Source: JBKJML01 sp046596415 (GTDB lineage: Bacteria > Actinomycetota > Thermoleophilia > Gaiellales > Gaiellaceae). Taken from it: 10,033 nt of DNA. A program made the translations under genes and the position numbers. Under the pieces are notes generated by a model. It was not told the DNA's origin, ran no database searches, and was given only the letters and a program-made list of their open reading frames with translations. The stretch is taken from the NCBI GenBank assembly GCA_046596415.1, contig JBKJML010000280.1, forward strand, positions 1 through 10,033, written 5' to 3'. Each line of letters opens with the position of its first letter. Position 1 is the stretch's first letter. This document shows, piece after piece, positions 1 through 5,239 of the stretch.

Positions 1-675
1 GACCTCGACCGTCGTCGAGTCGTTGACGTCGCGGCCGGCGATGATCGAGTAGAGGTACGCGCAGTCGCGCACGTTCTTCGCGACCGGGCCGACCTGGTCG
101 AGGCTCGACGCGAAGGCAACGACACCGAAGCGGCTGACCGTCCCGTACGTCGGCCGCAGACCGACGTTCCCGCACAGCGCGGAGGGCTGCTTGATCGAGC
201 CGCCCGTGTCGGAGCCGAGCGCCCAGGGAGCAAGACCCGCCGAGACCGCGGCCGCCGAGCCGCCGCCGGAGCCGCCGGGCACGCGACCCGGATCCCAGGG
301 GTTGTGCGTCGGCCCGAAGGCGGAGTTCTCGGTCGAGGAGCCCATCGCGAACTCGTCGGTGTTCGTCTTGCCGAGCAGCGCGAGCCCGGCCGCGCGGCAG
401 CGCTCGGTCACGGTGGCGTCGAAGACGGGGACGTAGCCCTCGAGGAGCTTCGAGCCCGCTGTCGTCTCGACCCCCTTCGTCGAGATCACGTCCTTGATCG
501 CGATCGGCACGCCGTCCGAGTCGGGCGCGTCGAGCGTCGTCAAGTAGCAGTGGAGCTCGGGGTCGCGCGCGGCGATCGCCTCGCGGTAGGCGGCGTGCAG
601 CTCCTCGGCGCTCACCTCGCCGCGAGCGAGCATCGCCGTCGCCTCCTCGGCGGAAAGTCGCAGCGTGTCGATCAT
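1..675 (-). CDS. gatA: Asp/Glu-tRNA amidotransferase subunit A (partial, C-terminus outside window)
   Basis: GatA is the glutaminase subunit of the cytoplasmic GatCAB complex, which converts Glu-tRNA(Gln) and Asp-tRNA(Asn) to Gln-tRNA(Gln) and Asn-tRNA(Asn). The first 225 residues are present; the window edge removes the rest of a protein usually about 480-500 residues long. The amidase-signature triad is visible as Lys61 (in IAIKD), Ser136 (in the GGSGGGS loop) and Ser160 (in GSDTGGS). The 75- and 24-residue spacings are those of characterised GatA proteins. The family block GSSTENSAFGPTHNPWDPGR lies just before the glycine loop. The ATG at 675 follows the gatC stop by 7 bp, so the two genes are co-transcribed. 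gatB probably lies further along the minus strand, outside the window, but this is inference from usual gene order. The identification is secure. Confidence 0.96.
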   Translation of the reverse strand, partial: MIDTLRLSAEEATAMLARGEVSAEELHAAYREAIAARDPELHCYLTTLDAPDSDGVPIAIKDVISTKGVETTAGSKLLEGYVPVFDATVTERCRAAGLALLGKTNTDEFAMGSSTENSAFGPTHNPWDPGRVPGGSGGGSAAAVSAGLAPWALGSDTGGSIKQPSALCGNVGLRPTYGTVSRFGVVAFASSLDQVGPVAKNVRDCAYLYSIIAGRDVNDSTTVEV

Positions 676-682
676 GCGGCTA

Positions 683-967
683 TCACGCCGTTGGGGGAAC
701 GCGGAACAGGTCGCCGTCGCGCTCGGGCGCGTTCTCGAACACCGTCTCGAGCGGCAGCGACTCGTGCGGCACGTCGTCGGCCGCCACGTTCACCAGGTCG
801 AGCGGATGTGAGGTCGGCGGCACGTCGGAGAGATCGAGCTCGGAGACCTTCGAGACCGCCTCGAGGATCGCCCCGAGCTCCGCCGTCAACCGCACGACCT
901 CCTCGTCACTCAACTCGAGCCGCGCGAGCTTGGCGACGTGCAGGACTTCCTCTCGTGTGATTCCCAT
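683..967 (-). CDS. gatC: Asp/Glu-tRNA amidotransferase subunit C
   Basis: This 94-residue protein is GatC, the small subunit that wraps around GatA and stabilises the GatCAB amidotransferase. It has the usual length and family pattern: N-terminal ITREEVLHVAKLARLELSDEE helix, a central LxxILExVxxLxxLDxSDVPPTSHPLDLVN segment (here with small variations) and a C-terminal region ending in GDLFRVP, which contacts GatA. The ATG at 967 is supported by AGGAG at 971-975, only 3 nt from the start, and a further GAGG about 10 nt away. The gene follows the cold-shock gene's terminator with only about 20 bp between, so there is little room for a separate promoter (see findings). It is followed after 7 bp by gatA. 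Confidence 0.95.
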   Translation of the reverse strand: MGITREEVLHVAKLARLELSDEEVVRLTAELGAILEAVSKVSELDLSDVPPTSHPLDLVNVAADDVPHESLPLETVFENAPERDGDLFRVPPTA

Positions 968-988
968 GCGCTCCTATCCTCGCAAAAC

Positions 989-1016
989 GACGGGGCCCCC
1001 TCTCGGAGGCCCCGTC
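989..1016 (-). terminator. Rho-independent terminator after the cold-shock gene
   Basis: A 9-bp perfect stem (GACGGGGCC at 989-997 with GGCCCCGTC at 1008-1016) surrounds a 10-nt loop. Read on the minus strand it is followed by a short T run (TTTT at 984-987). It starts 22 nt after the cold-shock stop codon, as expected for the end of a highly expressed short mRNA. The T run is short, so termination may be incomplete, which would let transcription continue into gatC. Confidence 0.8.
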
Positions 1017-1038
1017 TGAAGCTCGATTCCGAAAGAGG

Positions 1039-1239
1039 CTATGCGGCCGAGACGTTCGCGGCCTGGGCACCCTTGGGGCCCTGGACGACCTCGAACTCAA
1101 CGCGCTGACCCTCGGTCAGCGACTTGTAGCCGTCCATCGTGATCGCAGAGAAGTGGACGAAGACGTCCTCGCCACCCTCACGCTCGATGAACCCGTAACC
1201 CTTCTCGTTCGAGAACCACTTGACGGTGCCCTGAGCCAA
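1039..1239 (-). CDS. Cold-shock domain protein
   Basis: This 66-residue protein is a single cold-shock (OB-fold) domain that binds single-stranded RNA or DNA and melts RNA structure in the cytoplasm. RNP1 (KGYGFI, residues 13-18) and RNP2 (VFVHF, residues 26-30) are intact, with the N-terminal GTVKWF strand and the C-terminal GPKGAQAANV typical of bacterial Csp proteins. The start is a TTG at 1237-1239. It is the only sensible choice: AAGGAGG (1248-1254) lies 8 nt upstream, and the next codons upstream reach a TAG without an ATG or GTG. The gene is probably monocistronic, with its own terminator. The leader is short, so there is no room for a long cspA-type thermosensor UTR, and expression may be constitutive rather than cold-induced. 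Confidence 0.96.
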   Translation of the reverse strand: MAQGTVKWFSNEKGYGFIEREGGEDVFVHFSAITMDGYKSLTEGQRVEFEVVQGPKGAQAANVSAA

Positions 1240-1283
1240 CTGTCGTTCCTCCTTACAAAACTACGTTGCCATGAAGCGCGCGA

Positions 1284-1313
1284 ACCATAGCCCCTATTGA
1301 CCGGGGAGCGCAA
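1284..1313 (-). promoter_or_regulatory. Candidate promoter for the cold-shock gene
   Basis: On the minus strand TTGCGC (1308-1313) and TATGGT (1284-1289) are separated by 18 nt. They resemble sigma-70-type -35 and -10 boxes and would give a start near 1277, about 40 nt before the TTG. The -35 part lies inside the 3' end of folD. Matches are only partial (3/6 and 4/6), so this is a suggestion based on spacing and position. Confidence 0.3.
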
Positions 1314-2145
1314 CCGTTCCCGCTCGAAGGCGGGCGGCGTGGACGGTGCTGCGCAGCAGCATGGCGATCGTCATCGGCCCGACACCGCCCGGGACGGGGG
1401 TCAGAAAGGCGGCTCGGTCACCCGCGGCGGGGTGGACGTCGCCGACGAGGCCGGCGTAGGTACGCGTGATCCCGACGTCGATCACGGTCGCCCCTTCCTT
1501 GACCATGTCGGCGGTGATGATGTGCGGCGAGCCGACCGCGGCGACGACGATGTCGGCCCGGCGGACGTGGGCCGCAAGGTCGCGGGTCCGCGAGTGGCAG
1601 ACCGTCACGGTCGCGTGACGTTGGAGCAGCAGGTGCGCGACGGGCTTGCCGACGATCACGCTGCGGCCGATCACCACCGCCTCGGCGCCGGCGAGCGGCA
1701 CCTCGTACTCGTCGAGGAGCGCCAGCACCCCGAGCGGCGTCCCGCCGACATGCTGGGGCTGGCCGAGATAGAGCTGGCCCGCGTTGCGCGGATGGAAGCC
1801 GTCGACGTCCTTCACCGGGTCGACGGCGCGGATCACGCGTGCCTCGTCGATGTGGCCGGGCAGCGGCAGCTGGACGAGCAGGCCGTCGATCGAGTCGTCC
1901 TCGTTCAGCTCGCGGATCAGCGCGAGCACGTCGTCCTCGGTCGTGTTGGCGGGAAGCCGGATGTCCCGCGCCTCGATCCCGACCTCCTGGCAGGCCTTGT
2001 GCTTGCCGCGGATGTAGACATCGGAGGCGGGGTCGTCGCCGACGAGCACGGTCGCAAGGCCGACCGGCGGCAGGCCGGCCACGTCTGCGGCCACCTCCGC
2101 GCGGATCCGCGCTGCGAGCAACTTGCCGTCCATGATCACTGCCAT
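1294..2145 (-). CDS. folD: Bifunctional methylenetetrahydrofolate dehydrogenase / cyclohydrolase
   Basis: FolD interconverts 5,10-methylene-, 5,10-methenyl- and 10-formyl-tetrahydrofolate with NADP, supplying one-carbon units for purine synthesis and formyl-Met-tRNA. The 283 residues match the family length. Visible motifs are the catalytic YxxxK pair (Tyr44, Lys48), IDGLLVQLPLP (about 86-96), PVKDVDGFHP, the Rossmann-type GRSVIVGKP (160-168) and the C-terminal PGGVGPMTIAMLL. The usual PCTP motif reads GGTP here, a tolerated variation. The ATG at 2145 is used; Met5 is a possible alternative. No good Shine-Dalgarno site lies close to the start, but a TAACCT hexamer sits 10 nt upstream, suggesting a leaderless or nearly leaderless transcript. 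The gene diverges from the diiron protein gene with a 29-bp gap. Confidence 0.96.
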   Translation of the reverse strand: MAVIMDGKLLAARIRAEVAADVAGLPPVGLATVLVGDDPASDVYIRGKHKACQEVGIEARDIRLPANTTEDDVLALIRELNEDDSIDGLLVQLPLPGHIDEARVIRAVDPVKDVDGFHPRNAGQLYLGQPQHVGGTPLGVLALLDEYEVPLAGAEAVVIGRSVIVGKPVAHLLLQRHATVTVCHSRTRDLAAHVRRADIVVAAVGSPHIITADMVKEGATVIDVGITRTYAGLVGDVHPAAGDRAAFLTPVPGGVGPMTIAMLLRSTVHAARLRAGTVALPGQ

Positions 2146-2174
2146 CGCCGGGAAAAGGTTAGCCTCTCCTCGGG
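2146..2174. promoter_or_regulatory. Very short divergent promoter region with overlapping -10-like hexamers
   Basis: Only 29 bp separate the folD start (2145, minus) from the diiron gene start (2175, plus). TAGCCT (2160-2165, plus) and TAACCT (2156-2161 read on minus) share the central TA at 2160-2161, so the core AGGTTAGCCT is nearly self-complementary. Each hexamer ends 9-10 nt from its ATG, close to the geometry of leaderless transcription, and neither gene has a Shine-Dalgarno site at usual distance. The -35 of each promoter would have to lie inside the opposite coding region. This is inferred from sequence only. Confidence 0.4.
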
Positions 2175-2999
2175 ATGGGGATCGATCAGCTCTCGCAGCT
2201 CCCTGAGGAAACGGCGGACGACGACCGCGCCGCCTTCGCCGGCGTGCTGCGCTTCTACGAGCTCGCGAAGAAGGCCGAGTGGCAGGTCCGCGACCTGCCC
2301 TGGAACGACGTGCCGCCGATCCCGGAGTACAAGGGCTCGCCGCAGAAGCTCGCGCGCCGGAAGGATCTCTGGCGCTCGGTCGTCACCCAGCAGCTCCAGG
2401 CCGACGAGCTCGCGGTGGAGATGGCGACGCAGCTCTTCGCGCTCGCCCCCGACCCGGAGGCGAAGCTGTACTACACGACGATGGTGCAGGACGAGTCGCG
2501 CCACACGGAGGCGTGGCTCCGGCTCTCGCACGCGTGCGGCGGCATGGGTGAGCGCGATCCCTACCTCGACGAGCTCGCGCATTTCGTGCTCCACGCGGAG
2601 ACGCTCGAGGAGAAGGTCTTCATGATGCAGGTGTTCTACGAGCGCCTGATCATCGCGCGTTTCCGGCTGATCGCCCGCTCTTCGAAGGGGACGGTGCTCG
2701 AAGACGTCTGCAACCGGCTGACGATCGACGACGGGATTCACCACGGCGCCGGCATGGCGTACGAACGGGTGCTGCTCGAGCACGCCACCACCGCGACGAA
2801 GAACCGGCTCGTCGACGCCGCGAACCTGATGCTGCCCGTGTTCGTGAAGCACGCGCTCTGGCGCCCGAAGGCGCGCGAGTTCATCGGCTCGCTGATGCAC
2901 GACACCGACGTGCGGCGCCTGCGCGAGGACGTCGAGCTCGGCGTACGGCTGGCCGCGTCGCTCGGGCTCGACGTCAGCGACATCGACCTCAACTTCTGA
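2175..2999 (+). CDS. R2-like / ferritin-like diiron carboxylate protein
   Basis: The 274-residue, largely helical protein carries the ligand pattern of a four-helix diiron carboxylate enzyme: Glu78 (QADELA), Glu107-x-x-His110 (DESRHTEAW), Glu156 (FYERL) and Asp186-x-x-His189 (DDGIHH). Spacings of 29, 49 and 30 residues suit ribonucleotide reductase R2-like and related oxidases. The second motif is DxxH rather than the usual ExxH, either a ligand substitution or a subfamily mark. The N-terminal WQVRDLPWNDVPP segment resembles the stretch before helix 1 in R2-like proteins. Genome pipelines may label such proteins ribonucleotide reductase beta subunit, but no alpha subunit is nearby and the length is short, so an N-oxygenase, desaturase or other oxidase is as likely. 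No signal peptide; cytosolic. First gene of a cluster with HMG-CoA reductase (7-bp gap) and a thioesterase. Substrate unknown. Confidence 0.8.
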   Translation: MGIDQLSQLPEETADDDRAAFAGVLRFYELAKKAEWQVRDLPWNDVPPIPEYKGSPQKLARRKDLWRSVVTQQLQADELAVEMATQLFALAPDPEAKLYYTTMVQDESRHTEAWLRLSHACGGMGERDPYLDELAHFVLHAETLEEKVFMMQVFYERLIIARFRLIARSSKGTVLEDVCNRLTIDDGIHHGAGMAYERVLLEHATTATKNRLVDAANLMLPVFVKHALWRPKAREFIGSLMHDTDVRRLREDVELGVRLAASLGLDVSDIDLNF

Positions 3000-3020
3000 C
3001 GCTTCGGTGACGCCGAAGCG
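3000..3020 (+). promoter_or_regulatory. Hairpin enclosing the HMG-CoA reductase start codon
   Basis: A perfect 8-bp inverted repeat, CGCTTCGG (3000-3007) and CCGAAGCG (3013-3020), encloses the 5-nt loop TGACG. It begins one base after the diiron gene's TGA stop. The GTG start (3007-3009) straddles the stem-loop junction. Such a hairpin could limit initiation until ribosomes finishing the upstream gene disrupt it (translational coupling). Function is inferred. Confidence 0.45.
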
Positions 3021-4224
3021 CTGGCCGAGGAAGAACGACCCGGACTCCGTCCAGGCCCGCCAGGACGCGATTCGCGACCGCGTCGGGCCCGAAGTGCTCG
3101 AGCACGACCTGACGCCGTGGACGGGTGCGCAGGAGGTGCTGACGGGAGCGGCGCTGATCCCGGTCTCGGTCGTCGGGCCGCTGGACGTCGACCTCGGCGA
3201 GTACGAGCTCGAAGAGCCGGCCGGGTCGCTGCGCGAGACGGGCCGCTCCCGGGAGCAGATCCTCGTGCCGCTCGCGCACACCGAGGGTGGGCTCTCCGCC
3301 TCTCTCACGCGCGGCGCGAAGGCTGCCGCCGCCTCGGGCGGGTTCAGAACATATGTCATGAAAGACAGAATCACACGAGCATCATGCTTTATTTGCAATA
3401 CGACAGATGAAGCTGTGACTCTTGCAAGGTGGATCGAGGACTCGGTCGAGCAGATGCAGTCCTTCCTCGCCGCCGCCGACGACCCGATGCTGTCCCGGCA
3501 CGCGAAGCTGCGCGAGGTCGAGACCCACGTCGTCGGCCCGATGTGCCATGTCCTCTGGGCCTGGACGACCGGCGACGCGTGCGGGCCGAACATGATGACC
3601 CGCAACTCCTACGCGCTCAACATGGCCTACGTCATGCCGCAGGCGCCCGTGAAGCCGCAGCGAGCGATCCTCGAGGCGAACATGGGCGGCGACAAGAAGT
3701 CCTCGCACCGCTACTTCGAGCGCGGCGGCCACGGCAAGACGGTGATCGCCGAGTGCACGCTCACCGACGAGGTCGTGCGCCGTGTCCTCTCGACGACGAT
3801 CGACGACCTGGAGGCGCTTACCTGGGCCGGGACGCACGGCGCGATCGCGTCGGGCATGCAGTCGGTCGCCTTCACGCCCGCCTCGGCCATCGCGGCCGTG
3901 TTCGCGGCGACCGGCCAGGACCTCGGCATGGTCGGAACGAGCTCGATGGCGCATGGCACCGGCATCCGCACCGAGGGCGGGCTGCACATCTCGATCCGCT
4001 TCTCCGGCCTCGAGGTGGGGACGGTCGGCGGCGGCACGACCCTCCCCTACGCCCGCTCCTGGCTGCAGCTCCTCGACTGTGCGGGATCGGGGAAGGTCTA
4101 CCGGTTCGCCCAGATCATCGCCGCGGCGGCGCTCGCGCTCGAGATCTCGGCTTCCAGCGCGATGGCGACTGCCGGCTCCGAGAACTTCTTCCGCGCGCAC
4201 CACGAGCGCGGCGGCCTTCGTTGA
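3007..4224 (+). CDS. Hydroxymethylglutaryl-CoA reductase family protein
   Basis: HMG-CoA reductase converts HMG-CoA to mevalonate using two NAD(P)H, the committed step of the mevalonate route to isoprenoids (some bacteria run it in reverse). The 405-residue soluble protein keeps the catalytic set: Glu93 (HTEGGLSAS), Lys230 (GGDKK), Asp305 (TGQDLG) and a late His398/399 (FFRAHHERGG). It also has the NAD(P)-domain motif TGDACGPNMM and VGTVGGGT. The latter and the overall length look closer to class I catalytic domains than to Pseudomonas-type class II. No membrane segment is seen. The GTG start at 3007, 7 nt after the preceding stop, has no Shine-Dalgarno site and sits in a hairpin. Codons 114-141 form a low-GC island (see separate entry). 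No other mevalonate-pathway gene is in the window, so the physiological role is open; a reductase-like enzyme for another acyl-CoA cannot be excluded. Confidence 0.88.
   Translation: MTPKRWPRKNDPDSVQARQDAIRDRVGPEVLEHDLTPWTGAQEVLTGAALIPVSVVGPLDVDLGEYELEEPAGSLRETGRSREQILVPLAHTEGGLSASLTRGAKAAAASGGFRTYVMKDRITRASCFICNTTDEAVTLARWIEDSVEQMQSFLAAADDPMLSRHAKLREVETHVVGPMCHVLWAWTTGDACGPNMMTRNSYALNMAYVMPQAPVKPQRAILEANMGGDKKSSHRYFERGGHGKTVIAECTLTDEVVRRVLSTTIDDLEALTWAGTHGAIASGMQSVAFTPASAIAAVFAATGQDLGMVGTSSMAHGTGIRTEGGLHISIRFSGLEVGTVGGGTTLPYARSWLQLLDCAGSGKVYRFAQIIAAAALALEISASSAMATAGSENFFRAHHERGGLR
3346..3429 (+). other. Low-GC codon island inside the HMG-CoA reductase gene
   Basis: Over 84 bases the GC content falls to 40% (34 of 84), against roughly 70% around it, with sharp edges on codon boundaries. 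In codons 114-141, 19 of 28 end in A or T; in the preceding 28 codons 3 do, and in the following 28 none do. Rare arginine codons AGA (twice), AGG and CGA appear. The frame is uninterrupted and the encoded stretch (TYVMKDRITRASCF and onward to ARWIED) still fits the family's conserved segment corresponding to VxxDGxTRAPxF. Short palindromes lie in it: ACATATGT (3349-3356), AGCAT-C-ATGCT (3378-3388) and CTTGCAAG (3421-3428). The observation is direct; its cause is unknown. Confidence 0.9.
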
Positions 4225-4709
4225 GCGGAATCCCGCCCCACCACGACCCGAGGTGCTTCGGTTGCGGCGACCACGAGCTCGGCCTGCGGATGGTGCTGCC
4301 AGAGGTCGAAGGCGTCGAGCGGTACGAGTCGGTGGTGCGCTTCGGCAGGCACCATCAGGGCGGGCCGGGAATCGCGCACGGCGGCATCGTCGGGGCGGCG
4401 CTCGACGAAGCCTGCGGGCTGCTCGCCACCTGGCATCGCTTTCCGTCGGTCACCGCGCGCATCGCGATCCGGTACCGGCGGCCGGCGCCGATCAACCGTG
4501 AGCTGCGGGTGGAAGCGCACGTCGTGTCGAAGCGCGGCCGGCGAGTCGCGATCGCGGCCTCGCTGCGCGACGACAGCGAGCTCCTCGCGGAGGCCGAGGG
4601 GGCGTTCCTGCATGTTCCACTCGACCATTTTCTCGCAACCCCCGAGGGGCGGGCGGCCGGCGAGGCGTGGCAGCAGCGGCTCGGGATGACTGCTCCACCG
4701 AACGAGTGA
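4221..4709 (+). CDS. PaaI-type hotdog-fold thioesterase
   Basis: The 162-residue protein belongs to the hotdog-fold acyl-CoA thioesterase family, which hydrolyses CoA thioesters in the cytosol. It has an N-terminal CFGCG motif (Cys12, Cys15) followed by LGLRM, as in many PaaI-like proteins. The active-site helix motif is HGGIVGAALDEACG, with HGG at 53-55 and Asp62-Glu63. The start is a TTG (4221-4223) overlapping the reductase stop as TTGA; choosing it keeps the family's N-terminal CFGCG segment, which the next ATG (4290) would remove. The overlap implies translational coupling with the HMG-CoA reductase. A role in releasing or proofreading an acyl-CoA made by the upstream enzymes is an inference from context; the substrate cannot be read from sequence. 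Confidence 0.85.
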   Translation: MSGIPPHHDPRCFGCGDHELGLRMVLPEVEGVERYESVVRFGRHHQGGPGIAHGGIVGAALDEACGLLATWHRFPSVTARIAIRYRRPAPINRELRVEAHVVSKRGRRVAIAASLRDDSELLAEAEGAFLHVPLDHFLATPEGRAAGEAWQQRLGMTAPPNE

Positions 4710-4771
4710 TCACGTCAACAGCGCCAACCGTCGATTCATGAAGCGGTCTTCCTGCGGCGGCCCACCCGCCG

Positions 4772-5047
4772 ATGCTCAAATTCGCCCTCCTCGCCGCCCT
4801 GCTCGCCGCCGGCCTCGGCTACGGCAAGCATGACCGCACGCTCGAACGCGCCGGGCTCGTCGGCTCGTGTGTCCGCGTAGCGGGCGCGCTGCCGGACGGC
4901 GGCGAATGGCGAGCCTGCCGGCCCGGGAGGCTGACGGGTTACAACGATCTCTCACGCGACGGTTGCGTCGCGAGCGGCGGCGACGGCGACCTTCGTTACT
5001 GGCGCTGTCCCGCGGCCCTCGTGGGCTCGCGTGTCCCCAGCTCGTAG
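4772..5047 (+). CDS. Small putative exported protein with four cysteines
   Basis: This 91-residue protein is not recognised. The N-terminus (MLKFALLAALLAAGLGYG) looks like a short signal peptide or a single membrane anchor with one Lys in the n-region. The remainder holds four cysteines at 33, 49, 65 and 79, spaced 16, 16 and 14, consistent with two disulfides in an exported domain. There is no lipobox. No Shine-Dalgarno site precedes the ATG. It starts 62 bp after the thioesterase stop on the same strand, so it could be the last gene of that cluster or independent. It converges on the coiled-coil gene across a hairpin-rich gap. Codon choice is GC-rich like its neighbours. Reality as a gene is likely but not certain. 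Confidence 0.5.
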   Translation: MLKFALLAALLAAGLGYGKHDRTLERAGLVGSCVRVAGALPDGGEWRACRPGRLTGYNDLSRDGCVASGGDGDLRYWRCPAALVGSRVPSS

Positions 5048-5059
5048 CTCCTTGGGCTA

Positions 5060-5239
5060 GATGGTTGATGCCACGATCTCGCGCGCTCGTGGCGTGATCC
5101 GGCGTGTCTGGGCCGCTCCCAGGCCGCTTCGCGAGCTCAGCCCCTCGCCGATGCCGCCGGCATCGGCGAGCACCTAAGCCCACGCCCCAGAGCTGCCGGC
5201 TCGCGCCCCGCGACGGACGATCTCGTGGCATCAACCATC
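5060..5239. repeat. 180-bp hairpin-rich element bounded by a perfect 17-bp inverted repeat
   Basis: GATGGTTGATGCCACGA at 5060-5076 is repeated in perfect inverted form at 5223-5239. The segment between the two convergent genes is filled with smaller dyads: CCACGA/TCGTGG (5071-5076 with 5087-5092), CTGGG/CCCAG (5108-5112 with 5118-5122) and a 27-nt palindrome at 5144-5170. The right arm runs into the stop codon of the minus-strand coiled-coil gene. No clear target-site duplication flanks it and there is no transposase. It could be a structured RNA closed by a 17-bp helix, a MITE-like repeat, or an elaborate bidirectional terminator. The sequence cannot decide between these. Confidence 0.7.
5144..5170. 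terminator. 27-nt near-perfect palindrome, possible bidirectional transcription barrier
   Basis: CTCGCCGATGCCG (5144-5156) and its exact reverse complement (5158-5170) flank one unpaired C, giving a very GC-rich hairpin of up to 12 bp with a 3-nt loop. It lies mid-way between two convergent genes, a place where terminators are expected. No T run follows on either strand, so it is not a canonical intrinsic terminator. Confidence 0.4.

Noticed and set aside
1297..2625. A 442-residue plus-strand open frame over folD and the start of the diiron gene
   Set aside because: It lies opposite folD, is rich in Arg/Asp/Gly/His as expected for antisense frames, and crosses the divergent promoter region.
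2136..3605. A 489-residue open frame on the minus strand opposite the diiron and HMG-CoA reductase genes
   Set aside because: It is antisense to two genes with clear family motifs, its composition is typical of a GC-rich shadow frame, and it has no recognisable domain.
3382..4203. Minus-strand frame ending in the low-GC island
   Set aside because: Antisense shadow of the HMG-CoA reductase; it ends there only because A/T-rich DNA brings stop codons.
3429..4220. Upstream extension of the thioesterase frame within the HMG-CoA reductase gene
   Set aside because: The extension is Arg/Gly/His-rich out-of-frame translation; the family N-terminus begins near the TTG at 4221.
5060..5239. Insertion sequence or integrated element bounded by terminal repeats
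   Set aside because: No transposase frame, no convincing target duplication, and composition like the surroundings; kept only as a structured repeat.
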